This document shows positions 47,922 through 61,700 of a stretch of DNA of 64,000 nucleotides, one piece after another; position 1 is the stretch's first letter; each line of letters begins with the position of its first letter. The position numbers were made by a program, and so were the translations under genes. Source of the stretch: Tigriopus japonicus (lineage: Eukaryota > Arthropoda > Copepoda > Harpacticoida > Harpacticidae). The stretch covers positions 1,558 through 65,557 of the forward strand of contig JAAGOF010000108.1 in NCBI GenBank assembly GCA_010645155.1, in the 5' to 3' direction. Under the pieces are notes generated by a model, which saw nothing but the letters and a program-made list of their open reading frames with translations, did no database searches and was not told where the DNA came from.

Positions 47922-50900
47922 CTGGAACAAATGAACATGGTGTGGCAAACACAAAGTCAGTTGATCAAAAGCTAGTTTTGCATTTCATTCCTAGAACAAG
48001 TTCCCCTTAGCTTTTGATAAATGAACTCGGGCACACTGTGAGGTTGTTTTGTTTGGAAAGGTTGACTTGTTCCGGTGATGATGAATTGTCACTTTCTGCT
48101 TCGTCTTCTTCTGACTTGAACTTCTTGGGAGGGAAAGTTGGACTTCCGCCTGTCTATTCCGTCTTCGTTGGCAGGAAAGTTATCCACTGTTTATCTAAAA
48201 TATAGGTCTGTTCTGTCGAAGAAGCTCTCAGAGAGCCATCACAATATTTGAAAACTTTACTATTGCTCCTGTCTTGAGAGGGGCATGTCTCCCTCCGTTC
48301 ACTCTTCACTTTCACAAATATTCACCCTGTAAGTTTGAGTACTTGTTCGTCTTAGTTTTTTTTCTTTTCCAAGTTGAGAAGACAACACGTCACTCCAACC
48401 ATTCGACTACTGAAGGAATGGTTCCAACCTGCTCAGAAAGATCCAGATGTCAAGTTGTCAATTCAATCGCGTCTGCGTCAGATGCAATTTCAATCCTGGA
48501 ACAAGAACAACAACAAAGAGCAAAGTTAATAGGAAATGCAGAGCAAAGATATTTGAATTGTCAGAGTTTCTGGATTTGCTCAATACCCTTGAATGCATTT
48601 AAAAGCTCGTTAAACATGTTGAAAGAAAAACATACTTCAATATGACAAGATGTCAAGGGAAACCCAATGATGATTGATCATTGTAGGAGAAACACTTCAT
48701 TACATTGGGTTGAAGATGTGTGTTTTCTTTCTCAGGAAAGCTTTCTAGTTAATGTACTTTTGTAACAATCCGCAACTTTTTCATCCTCTAATCTTTGGCA
48801 TCTTGCAAAGAGTTTGCGGAATTTTGCCAATTTTTCCAACTAAGTACTTTTGATACTGGCTTATGGTGAAGGAATGGATCCTTCGGTTGCTTATTGGAAA
48901 TGCCAATAAAGTTTGCGTTTTGAACGTTCAATAAGTTTCATTAGAGCACATGTTGAACTGAACAGATTAAAAAATTCATTCAAAGTATTGTAGGAAATCT
49001 TCTTCCGGTGATTTATTGGTTTTATGAGACATCCAAGAATCTTCTTGTTTTGATTTCGACCGCCTTTCCTTATTAGGTTCTCTCTTACAGTAGTTTCTCG
49101 CTTGACGTCAAAAACACTGGTCCAAAGCATGTTGTCCTCCTCCATCTCAGAGCTGTTTTTGGGGTGTTGGTTGCAACATTTTGTCCGGCATCTAACACTA
49201 AATATCAATTGGATTCCCAAAAAGCGTGTCCTTGGCAGGGTTTCCAATTCATCACCGAGGCCACCAAACAAACAAAGTAGTACGCAGGCTGTGATATGAG
49301 TGAGGTTCGGTTTTACGCACGCAAACAAACGTGGTGGCGCCTAACTCCTTCTCAAAGAGCCTCGGAAATGGCCTTCTTTGGAGGAGGTGGTGAACCTCAC
49401 CCACCTCTCCAGGTCTTGACGAACTCCCAAACACCCACCCGCACGGCCTTTGGCCTCTTGTGAGTGAGTGAATGTCTCGTTCTTCGTGTCCTTTGCTCGG
49501 GGAAGAAAAAAAGCTGGTGTCGGATATTTGGGGGGTCTTGAATAGGATCACGAGGAAGTCAATGGCTCCCTGTGACGTAAATCCTATTAGAAAACTAATG
49601 TAGAAGGCTCTTTCTTCCACACGACGTCGACTAACATTTTGAGCACGGAGAAAGAAAGTCCATTCCCTTGGGACTTATCAACAGATATGATAACATCGAA
49701 ACGAATGGACATTGAAGAAATGTGACTGAGACATGGACTTTTCCACATTGAATACTAGTTGCGTTTGAATAATCGCTCAAAATTTTAGTCGACATTTGAT
49801 AAAAGGGAATTTTTTCTAGGTTGAATACATGTAAAAACTTTTTTGCTTGAAAATACTAACCATTTCAAAAAGAGCTTATCCATTAGCACGGTGTGCTCCA
49901 TTCAGAACTCCAGTGTCTCTGTTTTTTAAGTGTTTCTAAGTGCATCTAAAACCTATGGTAAGTGTGAAAAAATTGAAAAGCTGGAGCCGACACCACATTT
50001 AATATTCAATATTGGAAAATGTAACTCTACAAAGTACGTCCTTCCCAATCCAATTGAAAAGGTCTGGTCCTATCTAAAAAAAGGTCATTCCCACGCTTGC
50101 TCAAAGTGATCTGTTTGATTTGATGATAGGAGTAAGCTGGTCACTGATAAGCCCATAGGTTTGGGAGTGCGAGTTAATTTCGGAGACAAAGTGAGTAGTA
50201 ATTATGAATGAAAGCCCCCCTAAAAGAAGCTTATGGTGTTGCACGAAAAGTTTAGAGGAAAACAGTTTAATTGTTGAGAGTAATTAACACCGATAAGCGA
50301 CCACACGCGAGTGCTCCCCAACTAAACATGAAAGCTGGACAACGCAAGTGGAACTTTCGCCATGATTTCGACGGAGCTCTCATGGGAGACCCGACACTCT
50401 TGAATTCTCACTTTTGTACAAAGTGAAGGCCAACCACTTTGGACTTGGGGAGAGCTAATTTCAGCACGGACTTGACATTGATTTTACTGGAAGTGGGCTG
50501 ACAGCGAGAACCCACTTCTAACAGCCTCTCGAACGCTCGACAACGTCAGGCGGTTGAATGTTTCTAAATGAGTGTTTACCCTCAATGTTAGCTTGGTTAC
50601 ACTGAACAACACTAGATCAAAGTCAGTTAGTTCATGGTGAAGTCAGCCTCCTTGGAAAGGCTGAGGCACATGCCATTACAAAGCAGATTCGAGGGATCAC
50701 TTCTCTAGAAAGTAAGAAGGTCTCCGAGGAAGAAGAAAAACTATCAGCCTTTCTTATCTAGATTGATATCCTGGCATGAAAGCCCAAAGTTCGAATCCCC
50801 TTTTCTTCTTTCCCAAGGACCACATTCAATTTCACAAGACGGGAATGGGATCTGTAGCGATGTTCACGTCACGTGTTAAGCATACCAAGTACCCAACCGG

Positions 50901-53900
50901 TCCTATGAAGATGAAGTCTAACCATACTTACTTCCTGTTCCATTGTTTGATTTTGCCGCCAAATAATGGGTACGGTTTATTATTGGATATGAACGTTGAG
51001 GGTAATTTTTTCACGGATAGAACTCTTCAAAGCTTCGATGGCAACTGGTTTGCCGAGTCGGAGAACCACCAAATAAAACCTCCGAAAAGAGCGAACGGAC
51101 CACTCGATGGTCGGAAAGGAGAATAAGGCAAGAGCGGAGCGGAGAACGAGAGGGAAACGCTTTTTCCCTTCTTCAGAACCACTATAATCAGCGTGGCCAT
51201 TAGTTTCTCTCTTCATAAAATTAATCTAGCCATTCAGTTCGGCGTCAAAATACATTTTGTCCCTAGTTACCCCTCATTCGTGATTAAAAGATTTACTATC
51301 TCATGGATCAACAACTCGGAAAAGCCGGATTCGGCCACCCTGATTTGAATGAGCCAAGTGAGTAGTGAGGTTTCAGAAAGGGCAGAAGCGAACGCGGCGG
51401 CCTTGATCCGCCGGGAGAGTAGTTCATGTACACACTAGAGGACACTACAGGGGTTTGCAAAATAAGGCTCCCTTGTGGAAGACTCTGAAGAGAACCTCTT
51501 GGAAGGTGAGTAACCAGAGTGGATGGGGGTCTTTCAACGAGGATGGGCATCGATTTCCCATGGTCGGGAGGTTATTTTTGAGTTGCGTCCAACATTGGCA
51601 ATGACTTCCAATGGCCAAACTTCCTTGGATATCAGTCGGGGTGATAAAAAACATGTGTTTGTGGCAACTTTTGTGAGCATGTATGAGCAAGGGGAGGTCC
51701 TCACATGTCTGAGGAGCTGTTTCCTTTTAGCTCAGCAAGAGACTGGCACAATTTTGGAGAGCATGTAACACGGAAGGACAATAGATGAACAGTGTTAAGT
51801 AAATGAATGTTCTCAGAGGTACTTTAACCTCTGGGAGAAATTTCCCTCCCCAAGACGGTCTAAACATCCCGTTTTCAATGGGAGCAATTTCAGCTGAATT
51901 AAAATGGAAATTCATCCAAGAAGCAACGACTTGGTTCAAATCTTCCAAATGGCCACTGAATCGGTGAATTCAATGGTAAGGGGTGAATATTTTCGGGCAA
52001 AAAAAAGGTATGCCCTTCAATACGTCCACTCTAAAGAAACGGCTACAATAGAAAATAAATGGCAAGTGAAATGACCAAAAAGCTCAAAACCTCTTCTCGT
52101 TTTCAGGGAGTCCCAAAATTTTTGCCTCGTTCCGTTTCAGATCCAAAATCTTTGATCTAGTTTTTATTTCAGAAATTTAGAGCCTCTTGTTTTTGGTTTT
52201 AGTATCTTCTTTATAACAACTTTGGTTTGCTTTTATAAATGGTATGATTAACGAGGATTTTCTTTCACTTTCTTTAAATTTGCTAAAACCTTATGTTTCA
52301 AAATTTACCCCCGTAGTTATTGTGTGCAGATTATATGTCCCTAGACCGTAATTAGTAACTTCTGAATCCTGAAAAAACTTCCCATCATTCTGCGATTTTT
52401 GCCAGTAAAACAGAACTCACCACTTTAATAGAACACTTTGAAGTCAGGTTACCCTTTTCACTTTTTGATGCAAACTACGAAACACACGGATTAATTAGTT
52501 TCAAAAGGCACAAAATTGTAGAGTAAGAATTTGCGAATTCAACTTGACAAAAGAAAAACAGAAGGGCGTGGAGGAAATTGCCGACAAAATAAGGTATCAC
52601 TCAAAATTTGGCATTCCGATGACATTTCCATCAACTCCTTCATTGCTAGAAGGTCTTTGAAATGGCAAAATTTCTAAATGAAATCAGTTTTTACTTTTGA
52701 ATTTTGCAGCACGAAAAGTATTGCTCATTCAACTGGCAGGCTTTGATTTCGGTTTTCATAAATTCCTCTTTTGTCTCATTATTAATCGAAAGTGGGCTTT
52801 GATTGGTTTGTGTGAAAAAGTATTTTTTTAACTTAAAAAAATGCTCATGTAAGTTCGTGGTCTGTTATTACAAGATACCTTATTACGATCTCTTCAAAAT
52901 TGAAAGAAGTACTATACCTATATTCAATCCCTGGGAACTTCAAGCCTGCTCTTCGATCCTCACGTTAACTTTCGTGCGTTTGTATCTCGGTATTCACGGT
53001 GCGTTTTTGATTTCAAGAAGACATGTTTAAATTCCAAAAACTTATGAGACCACTTTTGCGATGTGAATGCAATGCCGAACATTTACTTGTATTCGTTTAA
53101 ATAAGTCACGGACAAAGCATTTTTATTTTACTTAAAAATAAATATTTGAAAAATCACTTTGATAAAATTCTTAGATGATCTAATGTTGTTCTCAAATATG
53201 ATGGAAATCTATTTTCAACAGCCTCTTTGTTGGGCATCCTCTAAGGACCAAACAAGAGGGTTTTTACATCAATTTAGACCAACGGCTAAGTAGATTTCGA
53301 CAATATTTTAGGTAGACACAACCACAAGACTACTTGAGGATTGGATTGAAGAAAATGTTCAAACACCTATCTTCAAGTATTTTTAAGTGACCTTTTAGCG
53401 TTTTTTCCCGTGACCTAATTAGCAGAATTCAAATTCATATGCCGTATTACATTAACACCTCAAAGTGGTCTCAAAAGTTTTTGGAATTTAAAAAATGACT
53501 TCTTGAGATCAAAGAAACACCGTATAATATTAGTCCAGCTACGCACTAAGAATGAAGTTTCACTCCTTGCCCATCATTAGATTTCTTTTTGAAGGCAAAC
53601 ATTAGCAATTGACGTCACCAAAGTAGTAAATAGGGTCAAGTTTGCGAAAATTGAAATTCCCAAAAAATACGTTGAACTTCCTAATATTTAATGAATATGC
53701 CAACTCAAAATCAAATTTGAAATCAACTGAACAAGAAAAACAAGTTCAATTAACTCAAAATGTATGCCAATAGACTCTTACATTGGTTTAGCAATACTCT
53801 CTCAGCTCGATTTGAACCAAATAAAGCATTACAAAGCACATCATAATGTTCGATACAAGGAAGCATCTCTTCTAAAGTGTCTCAGATTGCTTTTCGCTTT

Positions 53901-55474
53901 AGATAAAGAGAATCTTCAACTGGATCTTCAAGACAAGCATCAATTCCTATCATCTCAAATGGAACCGATATTTTTTTTTGTCGCTGACAAAAGGAAAAAG
54001 AAGTTCTATTTTTGATCGGCCTTGCTATGCTTTATTTGTCAATTGTAAAATTACTTCACATAGAAACCCCTCTGTGAGAAATGATCCCATGCAAACCTTT
54101 ATAAGGTGTCAACAGGCTTACCTTCTTTGGGAATTCCCTCGAATATGACGTTAGGGCCCAAAAGTAAGCCTTTCAGATGGATTCTGATGCTATTTTTAAC
54201 TTTTCCGTTTGTCAGTATGTATTCTCTCACAAAAGAAGCAAATAAAAGAGAAGAGCTACACTCGAGGAAATTGCCCTCATTTTAGCTAACTCTTCTTGAC
54301 CCACATAACCAGGTCACATCAACGTAATTAGTTCTTTAAAGGAAGGGACTAATTCATAATATCGATCTACTTGGAACGAGATTCTGTCATGATTTGCACT
54401 TTTCTTTTCCTCTCGAGAGGTAGTCTCTGCCAAAGATTTTGCGTAGGTTTTACGAGACTACTCAACTACGGTTGTAAAAACGATTGATTTCTAGCCACGA
54501 AACACCATTTCTTGTCATTAAAGCTCTGTTTGTGAGAATTTGTCACTATGCATTTTTTCAACTTTTCTAGATTTGGTTTGATCAGTCAGGATATGATTTA
54601 ACGACAAATGAGGCCTAGAAAAATAACGTTTTACACCTGGAATTACTGTTATAAATGATTAGCTCACTTGCATTGTTTGAAATTGGTTCTCACGTTATCG
54701 TCTTTGTACTTGAATGTTCTGATCATTGAGTTTCAAGATCCACTTGGTTCATTTGTTCTCGCCCTTGAGCTCAAAAGGAGAAATTATTCACGTGAGTTGC
54801 GTTGCATAAAAGGAGGAAAATGCATTCTCATGCTTGAGACCTTCGCCAAATAGGAGAAATTTTGCAAATGAAGGAGCCCCCAAAGACAAAAACGAACACT
54901 TTAATTAGCTTCATTGGTCTGATATAGAACAGGAATCATCCACTGACTCCAGTTGATTGTTTTGTAAATAGGAAAAAGTTCAAGCAAAGTTGCAAAGCCA
55001 CAGCTTGCTAAATATAGATGTAAATCAAGCCGTTAATTGAATTGGGCTAAAATTTGCATGAGAAAGTTCTCAATTTTACTTTTTAGTGATATTTTTTTGT
55101 TTCAATTCTGGCGGAAGGCCGTATTTGGAAGAAAACATGAAGAAAATAGTGGAACATGATTGTTGCATTTGAGTACTTGACTCAACGTCGGTACATTAAA
55201 CATCTTATTTTTGCTCTCATTTTAGCATTTTAGATTTATCATGGAGGGTCAAGTTAGATATGAAAAGAATCTTTCATTCCAGTCAAAAGATAAAAATGCA
55301 TATTCGAGGTTGCGTATTTTCACCTAAAGTTCCGCAAAATATTTTTTTTTTTCAGTCATGAAAAGTATTCCCGACACCTAATACTGTATTTTCTTCGATA
55401 CCTCATCAAATAAATTTACAAATAAAATATTTTCATCTTATACTACCCATCACCTTCAAACAAACAAGCCCACA
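47922..55474. other. Intergenic, no gene recognised
   Basis: 7.5 kb between the two minus-strand genes. Its left part probably holds the 5' non-coding exon and promoter of the Beat-family gene, which I cannot locate. Open frames up to 145 codons (for example 48891-49328 minus and 50776-51126 plus) lack recognisable domains. From about 52 kb the sequence becomes markedly AT-rich. Confidence 0.5.
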
Positions 55475-55485
55475 TTTATCATAAT

Positions 55486-55775
55486 TTATGACACGGAGTC
55501 AGGCTGATTCTTGAGTCTCTCCGTGATCGTAACAAACACTCCACGTTGGTTGCCCGAATCTGTCTGGAATTCAGGAGCCAATCGACTTAGCCTCTCAATT
55601 TGGGCAGCATTATGGACACCAAGTTCAGACATATCGTTGATGCTCAAACGCCGAATCTCGTCCAGGTTTGGTTCTTCGGCACTTTCAATCTGGGCAACCG
55701 TTACTGGGAACGGAGTGGTTGAAGTGGGAAGAAGAAGGGTGTCAAACTGATCCACAAACCAGTCATCAAGAATTG
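55486..55775 (-). CDS. EGF-mucin exon 9 (C-terminal exon)
   Basis: Acceptor TGTTATATTTAG; its two leading bases (CA) complete the Thr codon begun in exon 8. Encodes 95 residues from ILDDWFVDQFDTLLLPTSTT to NQPDSVS, then TAA. It is acidic, with a predicted helical stretch (LDEIRRLSINDMSELGVHNA) and no hydrophobic anchor. The intron is only 72 bp. A GATAAA at 55475-55480 is a possible weak polyadenylation signal. Confidence 0.8.
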
Positions 55776-58700
55776 CTAAATATAACATAAAACGAAACTA
55801 TTTTGATTAAAATCTTGGAAAAAATAGATGGATTGTCTTAAACTTACTGCTGGCCGGATTTTGGGTTGTATCCATATCTTGTTCGAGGGTTCCTTCCGAT
55901 TCGTCCACGTTGCTTCTTGGACTTGGCTTTTCTGAGTTACGTCTCTCCCGCTCAACAGGATCCGTGGAATGGTGCAAGGAAAAGATCGTTGAGAGTAGAT
56001 CCTCAAATGAGGTGGTGGTGTTGAAGACTGTGAAGTAATCATTGACCTCAGTGGAGGTCATGTCTCCAAAATCTCCCCTAACACTTGGAAACTCATTCCC
56101 TTGGGGCTCCGATGGTTTCGTCTCATCCAAACTTCTCGAATCTACAACGGGCGCCATCGGAGTAGAACCGGCTAATTGATCAGGAATAAGGGTGACCGAA
56201 AACCCTTCTTGAACGTTGATGGTCACTTTGGAGATTTGTTCAGGTTCCTCATCAAGAGCCTCAGAGCTTCTAGTTTGCCGACCGGTGGTTGAAGGCACTT
56301 GCGAACTATGTTCCGTTGCAGATTCATTGTTCATTTGTGTCGTGTTATCGAATAGTTCGTAGTATTCATAATATTCCTCTGTGACATTATTGGCCAAATC
56401 TGGATCGTCGGACTTAATGGACTCGTCCAAAGGAGCCGATGTGGTTAGATTGGAATCAGTTGTCCCGATGGAATCAGGAGAATCGTCCACATAATCCACA
56501 GTGGTAGCCAAGGGAGTTGGAACGGAACTGGAACGTGGGAGAGGTTGGGTGGAAGTGTTTGTAGGTTCCGTGAAGTTTCGAAAGTCATACACGTCTTCAT
56601 TCGTCTGGTCCTCCGGAAGCATTTCTGTGTAATCGGTGTAATCTTGGGTTGAGTTTTGAGCATTGTGCTCATCCGACGAAGATGTGTTCATTAGCTCATT
56701 TGGAAAAATAGTAGTGGCTTCACTTGAGTTTCGAGCAATGTCCTCATCGGACAACGATGTGCCCGTTGCCTCATGTGGAAACATGGTGGTGGCTTCAGTT
56801 GATGAAGAGCTGTCATTTAGTGAAGGATTCACCATGGCGTCTGAACTTGGTTGGAATGTGGTTTCGGGCTCTAAAGTTGTTTTATAGGATTCAGGTTCCA
56901 TATTGGTTGTTTGAGTAGCTTCATCTGTTTCAGAAGTGTTCGTTGAAATGGTACTGGCAGTTGTCACACCGTCTTCATGGTCATTCGAATTCTTGTTCAC
57001 AACTAATGTTGAGTTGGAGAGCTCACCTTTTGGGGTCGCAATGCTGTCTTGAGATGGTTGGCTGATAGTTGTTCCGTTGAAATCTTCGCTGAAGCTTGCA
57101 GATGATGACCCTTCTAAAGGCATTGGAGTGGTTAAATTTGCCTCTACTTCAGAGGTGGTGAAAGGAGAGGAGGTTGTGAATGTTGAATCAGTTTGGTTCG
57201 CTTCCAAATTTTCGTAATAGTCTGAATCATCACCTTGGTCAGATGAAGTTGAGTTGACGAAGTTAGTTGAACCTGGACTAAGAGTAGTCATGTTTCTTTG
57301 ATTATCTTCATCTAAATTTGCTGTTGTAGAAGAAGAATCAGAAGATGTAGAACTTGACGCATTCGAATCAGTATTCTCATCCATTGGTGACGTCGTTGCT
57401 ATTATTTGTATGGTTGTGTTAGCGTCCTCCGGAATAGTGGCATTGATTTCTTCATAATAATCCGCACTTTCAGTGGCATTGAGATTCAAAAAAGTTGAAG
57501 GATTAGAGGTATCCTCATCGATAGACTTGGTGGAGGAAGTTGACTCAAACTGTGAAGACGTTACGTTTTCCGTTGTCTCATTTGTGGATGTTTCAATGGA
57601 TACTGGATTATTTCCAGGGGTGGAAGCATATGGATTGCTAATTGCTGGGTCATTGGTTTCAGTAGTTTCAAATGATGTGGTGCTCAAATCTGCATAATAG
57701 TCTGAGGTATCATCAGAATTGTTAGAGTTGTCAAAATCTGGAGTTGATATGATGTTAGATTTTGTTGTAGTGGTAAATTGTTTTGTGATGCTTGAAACTG
57801 TTGTAGAGGCTAGTGATTGTGTGGAATTGTTATCATCTCCAGATTGGTCAGTCCCAAATGATACCGATATCGTGGTGTTGTTAAATTCGATGTTCGTATT
57901 GTTGACTGTAGATTCTTCATAATAGTCTGAATTGTCCTCAGCGTAAGATTCGGGAAAGTCCTCAGAATCTGGACTTGACGTTGTTGGTGATCTTGTCGTT
58001 CCATTGGAGAAATTTGTTCTGTTTGAGATGGCTGTGAATGTTGAAGGAGATTCAGTTGACGTCGTTGAATCCAAGTTTACTTGTAATTCGGTAGTGGTGG
58101 ATGTTGATTCTGTTTTGGTGTGATTCACTCCGAATTCGTCATAGTAGTCTGAATCATTTTCTCTGGTCGAGTTAGTTGAATTGTCGGCGCTTTCAAAATT
58201 AGGACTTGTACTTTCTGATGCCTCTGAACTTATTTTTGCCTCTTTCACTGAGGTTGTTTCAAAGGCCTTAATGGTCGTCGAGGGTGTAGAAGAATCTGAG
58301 GAAATTGTACTAACCCAGATCGCAACTGTGTTTGGTTCCAATGTTGTGGTTATCCCACCAAATGTTGCATCAGTATTCTTACTGAATTCAGAACTGATAT
58401 GGGAACTCGGAGTCATTGTGGACCCAATGCTTGACCAATAAACAGTTGTCGTGTCCAACTTTTCGGAAAATGAAATTTCTTCGTCTGTAGAACCTTCTTC
58501 TTTTTGAATTTGGGTTGTGAAATGAGGCTCTTCTGTTGTTGCGCCAGTCAGATTCATTGGAGATTGATCCGGATCTGTGTTAAAAGGCTCTGACGTTGTG
58601 AATTCGTGAGAAGTAGAGTTACTTCCATCTGAGCTTTGCTCCAAAAGTGGGGATGACTCTGAAGTGACAAGCGAGCTCTGAGTTGTCGAATTGGTTTCCC

Positions 58701-61700
58701 ATTCTTCATAATAGTCTGAGTTCGTTCCTTGGTCCAAATTAGAGACGGTTATAGATTCTTCTGATGGTGGATCAGTAAATCTTTCAGTGTCTGAACTTGT
58801 TTCTCGTGGCAACAGATCGTTGGTTGTTCCTCCAGATGGTCCATCAGAGGTTGTTTTTTGAGTTGAATCTGATCTTGAACTAATCTCCGACATAGTAACT
58901 ACAATGGGTTTTCGAGAGACAGTAGTTGATGCCAAATCTGTGACTTGTTTATCGGAAGATGAATAGCCAATCGTGGTGGTTGAGGATGTTTCATGGGGAA
59001 TTTCTGACGTAACCGTGAGGAAAGCTCGTGAAGTCGATGCAGGGGTTTGATTGTCACGAATACTTGTTGCATTTCCATCTATTTGCTCATAAAAGTCGGA
59101 ATTATCTTCATTTTCATATGTGCTATGCTCTGCAGAATTAGCACTTGTAGCTACAATTTCTTTTGATCTTTGGGTGGAAGTGTCACTCACATAAGAGGGA
59201 TAAGAGGTTCGGTTCATATGCGCAGTTGTTGAGAAGGAGACGGTTGCATTTATGGTTGGGGTTGCACTTGATGACACAGTGGCCGTGCGAGAAGAAATTG
59301 AAGTTTCAGACAAAGTAGTCGCCATATATGTTATGAATGGAGTCGTGGCCGGTGTTGAAGTTGTGATTGTAGTTGTAGTTGGACTGTTAGTTTTGGAAGA
59401 ATCTGCCGTTGTAGTTAATTTTGTAGCTTTTGACGAAGTTGTGTCCAAAAAGGAATTACTTGCTTCTGGATTTGTTATTGCACTTGAATTTGTTGTTGCA
59501 ACTGGATTTGTTGTTGCACCTGAATTTGTTGTTACATTTGAAGTTGATGTTGCATCTGGAGTTAATGTTGCATCTGGAGTTGATGTTTCACCCGGATTTA
59601 TTGTTGGATCAGGAAAAGTTGTTGCATCTGGATTGGTTGTGGAATTTAAAGTGCTGGTAATTTCTAAATTAGTTGTTTGTGAATTGCTTGTGGTCTCTAG
59701 ATTGGTTGTTTTAAGTGAATTGTTTGTGCTATCTGAATTGGTTGTTGCATCTCCTTTGATTGTTGTACCAAAATGGTTTGGTGTAAGTGATTTTGTTGTC
59801 GCATCTGGATTGGTTGTTGCATATGGGTTGGTTGTTGCTTCCGAATTGGAAATTACATCTCCAATTGTGACTAAATCGTTTTTAGCGTCTGAGGTTGATG
59901 TAGCTAATTTTGTTGTTGTAATTGAATTAGTTGTTGACTCTAAATTGGCTGTTGTATCTGAGTTGGCTGTTGATTTTAAATTGGCTGTAGTATTTGAATT
60001 GGTTGTTGACTCTCGACTGGCTGTTGTACTTGAATTGGTGGTTGACTCTAGATTGGCTGCTGTATTTGAATTGGTTGTTGTACCGTGAATGCTTGTACCT
60101 TGATTTGAAGTTGTGGTTATTGCTGCAGTTGTGGTTCTTTCTGTGGTTGCGGTTGCTACTGTTGTTGATGTTTCTGTGATTGTGGCTGTAATTATGCCTG
60201 TAGTTGTGGTTGTTGCTGTAGTTGAGGTTGTTGCTGCAGTTGTGGTAGTTGCTGTAGTTGCTGTAGTTGTTGTAGTTGCTGTAGTGGCGGTAGTTGCTGT
60301 AGTTGTTGTAGTTGCGGTAGTTGTTGTAGTTGCTGCAGTTGTGGTAGTTGCTGTAGTTGTTGTAGTTGTGGTTGTTGCTGTAGTTGTGGTTGTGGTTGTT
60401 GCTGTAGTTGTGGTTGTTGTTGTAGTTGTGGTAGTTGCTGTAGTTGTGGTTGTTGCTGTAGTTGTGGTTGTTGTTGTAGTTGTGGTAGTTGCTGTAGTTG
60501 TAGTTGTTGCTGTAGTTGTGGTTGTTGCTGTAGTTGTGGTTGTTGCTGTAGTTGTGATTGTTGTTGTAGTTGTGGTTGTTGCTGTAGTTGTGGTTGTGGT
60601 TGTTGCTGTAGTTGTGGTTGTGGCTGTAGTTGTGGTTGTTGTTGTAGTAGTGGTTGTTGCTGTAGTGTTGGTTGTTGCTGTAGTTGTGGTTGTTGTTGTA
60701 GTTGTGGTTTTGGCTGTAGTTGTGGTTTTGGCTTTAGTTTTGGGTGTTTTACTTTCAGTTGATGCTTTATTTGTGGTGGTTGAGGTTTTTGTTGACGTCT
60801 TGGTTGTTGTAGTTGTCATTGTCGGCAATTTTGTGATTGTTGTGTGAGAAGTGTGCACTGTTGATTTTTCTTTCGTATTGTTGTTTGTGCCTGGTTCAAT
60901 TGTTGTCTTTGTGTTTGTTAGCGTTGTTTTTGCCGAATTTACAATTGTTGGCCTTGATGTTGTTAACAAATCAGGATGTTTTGTTGTTGATTTGCGAGTC
61001 AGTAGTGGTGTTTTTGTGGTTCTTACAGAAATGCGAGGAGTGGTTCTAATTGATCCTGGAAAATTCTAATTCAATTATTTTCTATCAAAATTATCTTTTT
61101 CATTAAATTTGATAGTTTTTTGTGAACTTGACAAAATCAATGAAACTGGATCTCGATGAAGATAGTTTTATTGGGTCACATTCAATTCGAGTATTTTGTC
61201 AGCAATATAGAGCAAATACATAAATGATTCATTATTTGGATTGGAACTCGAAGTACTCATTGTACTGAATGAATTGTTGATAAATGTTATTGGAGCAAGT
61301 GTCGTATTGGTTTGAAAGCGCTATCTGATTGATGGGTTTCTCATTTCCGCAAATTTCCATTTAAGCAAATTTTTGGAGATGCGGGGTTCATTTTTCTTTT
61401 TCGATAATTGCGTGCTTTTGCAGTGATCGTTGAAGCCAAGATGAGCATTTGTCCATTCAACCTCGTCACCAGATGAAGATCAAATTTTCAAGTTGGCTTC
61501 TTCCTTAATTCGACTTATAAGGTGTCGCTGCTGGGTGAATTTTGTCCTACAAAAAAGTGAAATCATTATTGAATATCAAGGCCAAATCCAATAAAAAGGA
61601 AATGTTTTTGTCGAGTAGAGAGCCGATTATCTCTTTGGTTTACCTCCAAAGTCATCCGCATTCACGGCATCTCCCTCAGTCAAGTCAGGGCCAAAAGGAG

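Noticed and set aside
48891..49328. 145-codon minus-strand frame between the two genes, and a 116-codon plus-strand frame at 50776-51126
   Set aside because: Neither shows a motif, hydrophobic core or splice support. Considered as 5' exons of the Beat gene but without evidence.
60113..60847. Plus-strand frame of 244 codons that is almost all Val/Ala, and a similar 278-codon frame at 59252-60088
   Set aside because: These are antisense shadows of the Thr-rich mucin exon. The Thr codons ACA and ACT read as Val or Ser-type codons in reverse, and the minus frame is open for 5.2 kb with proper splice sites.
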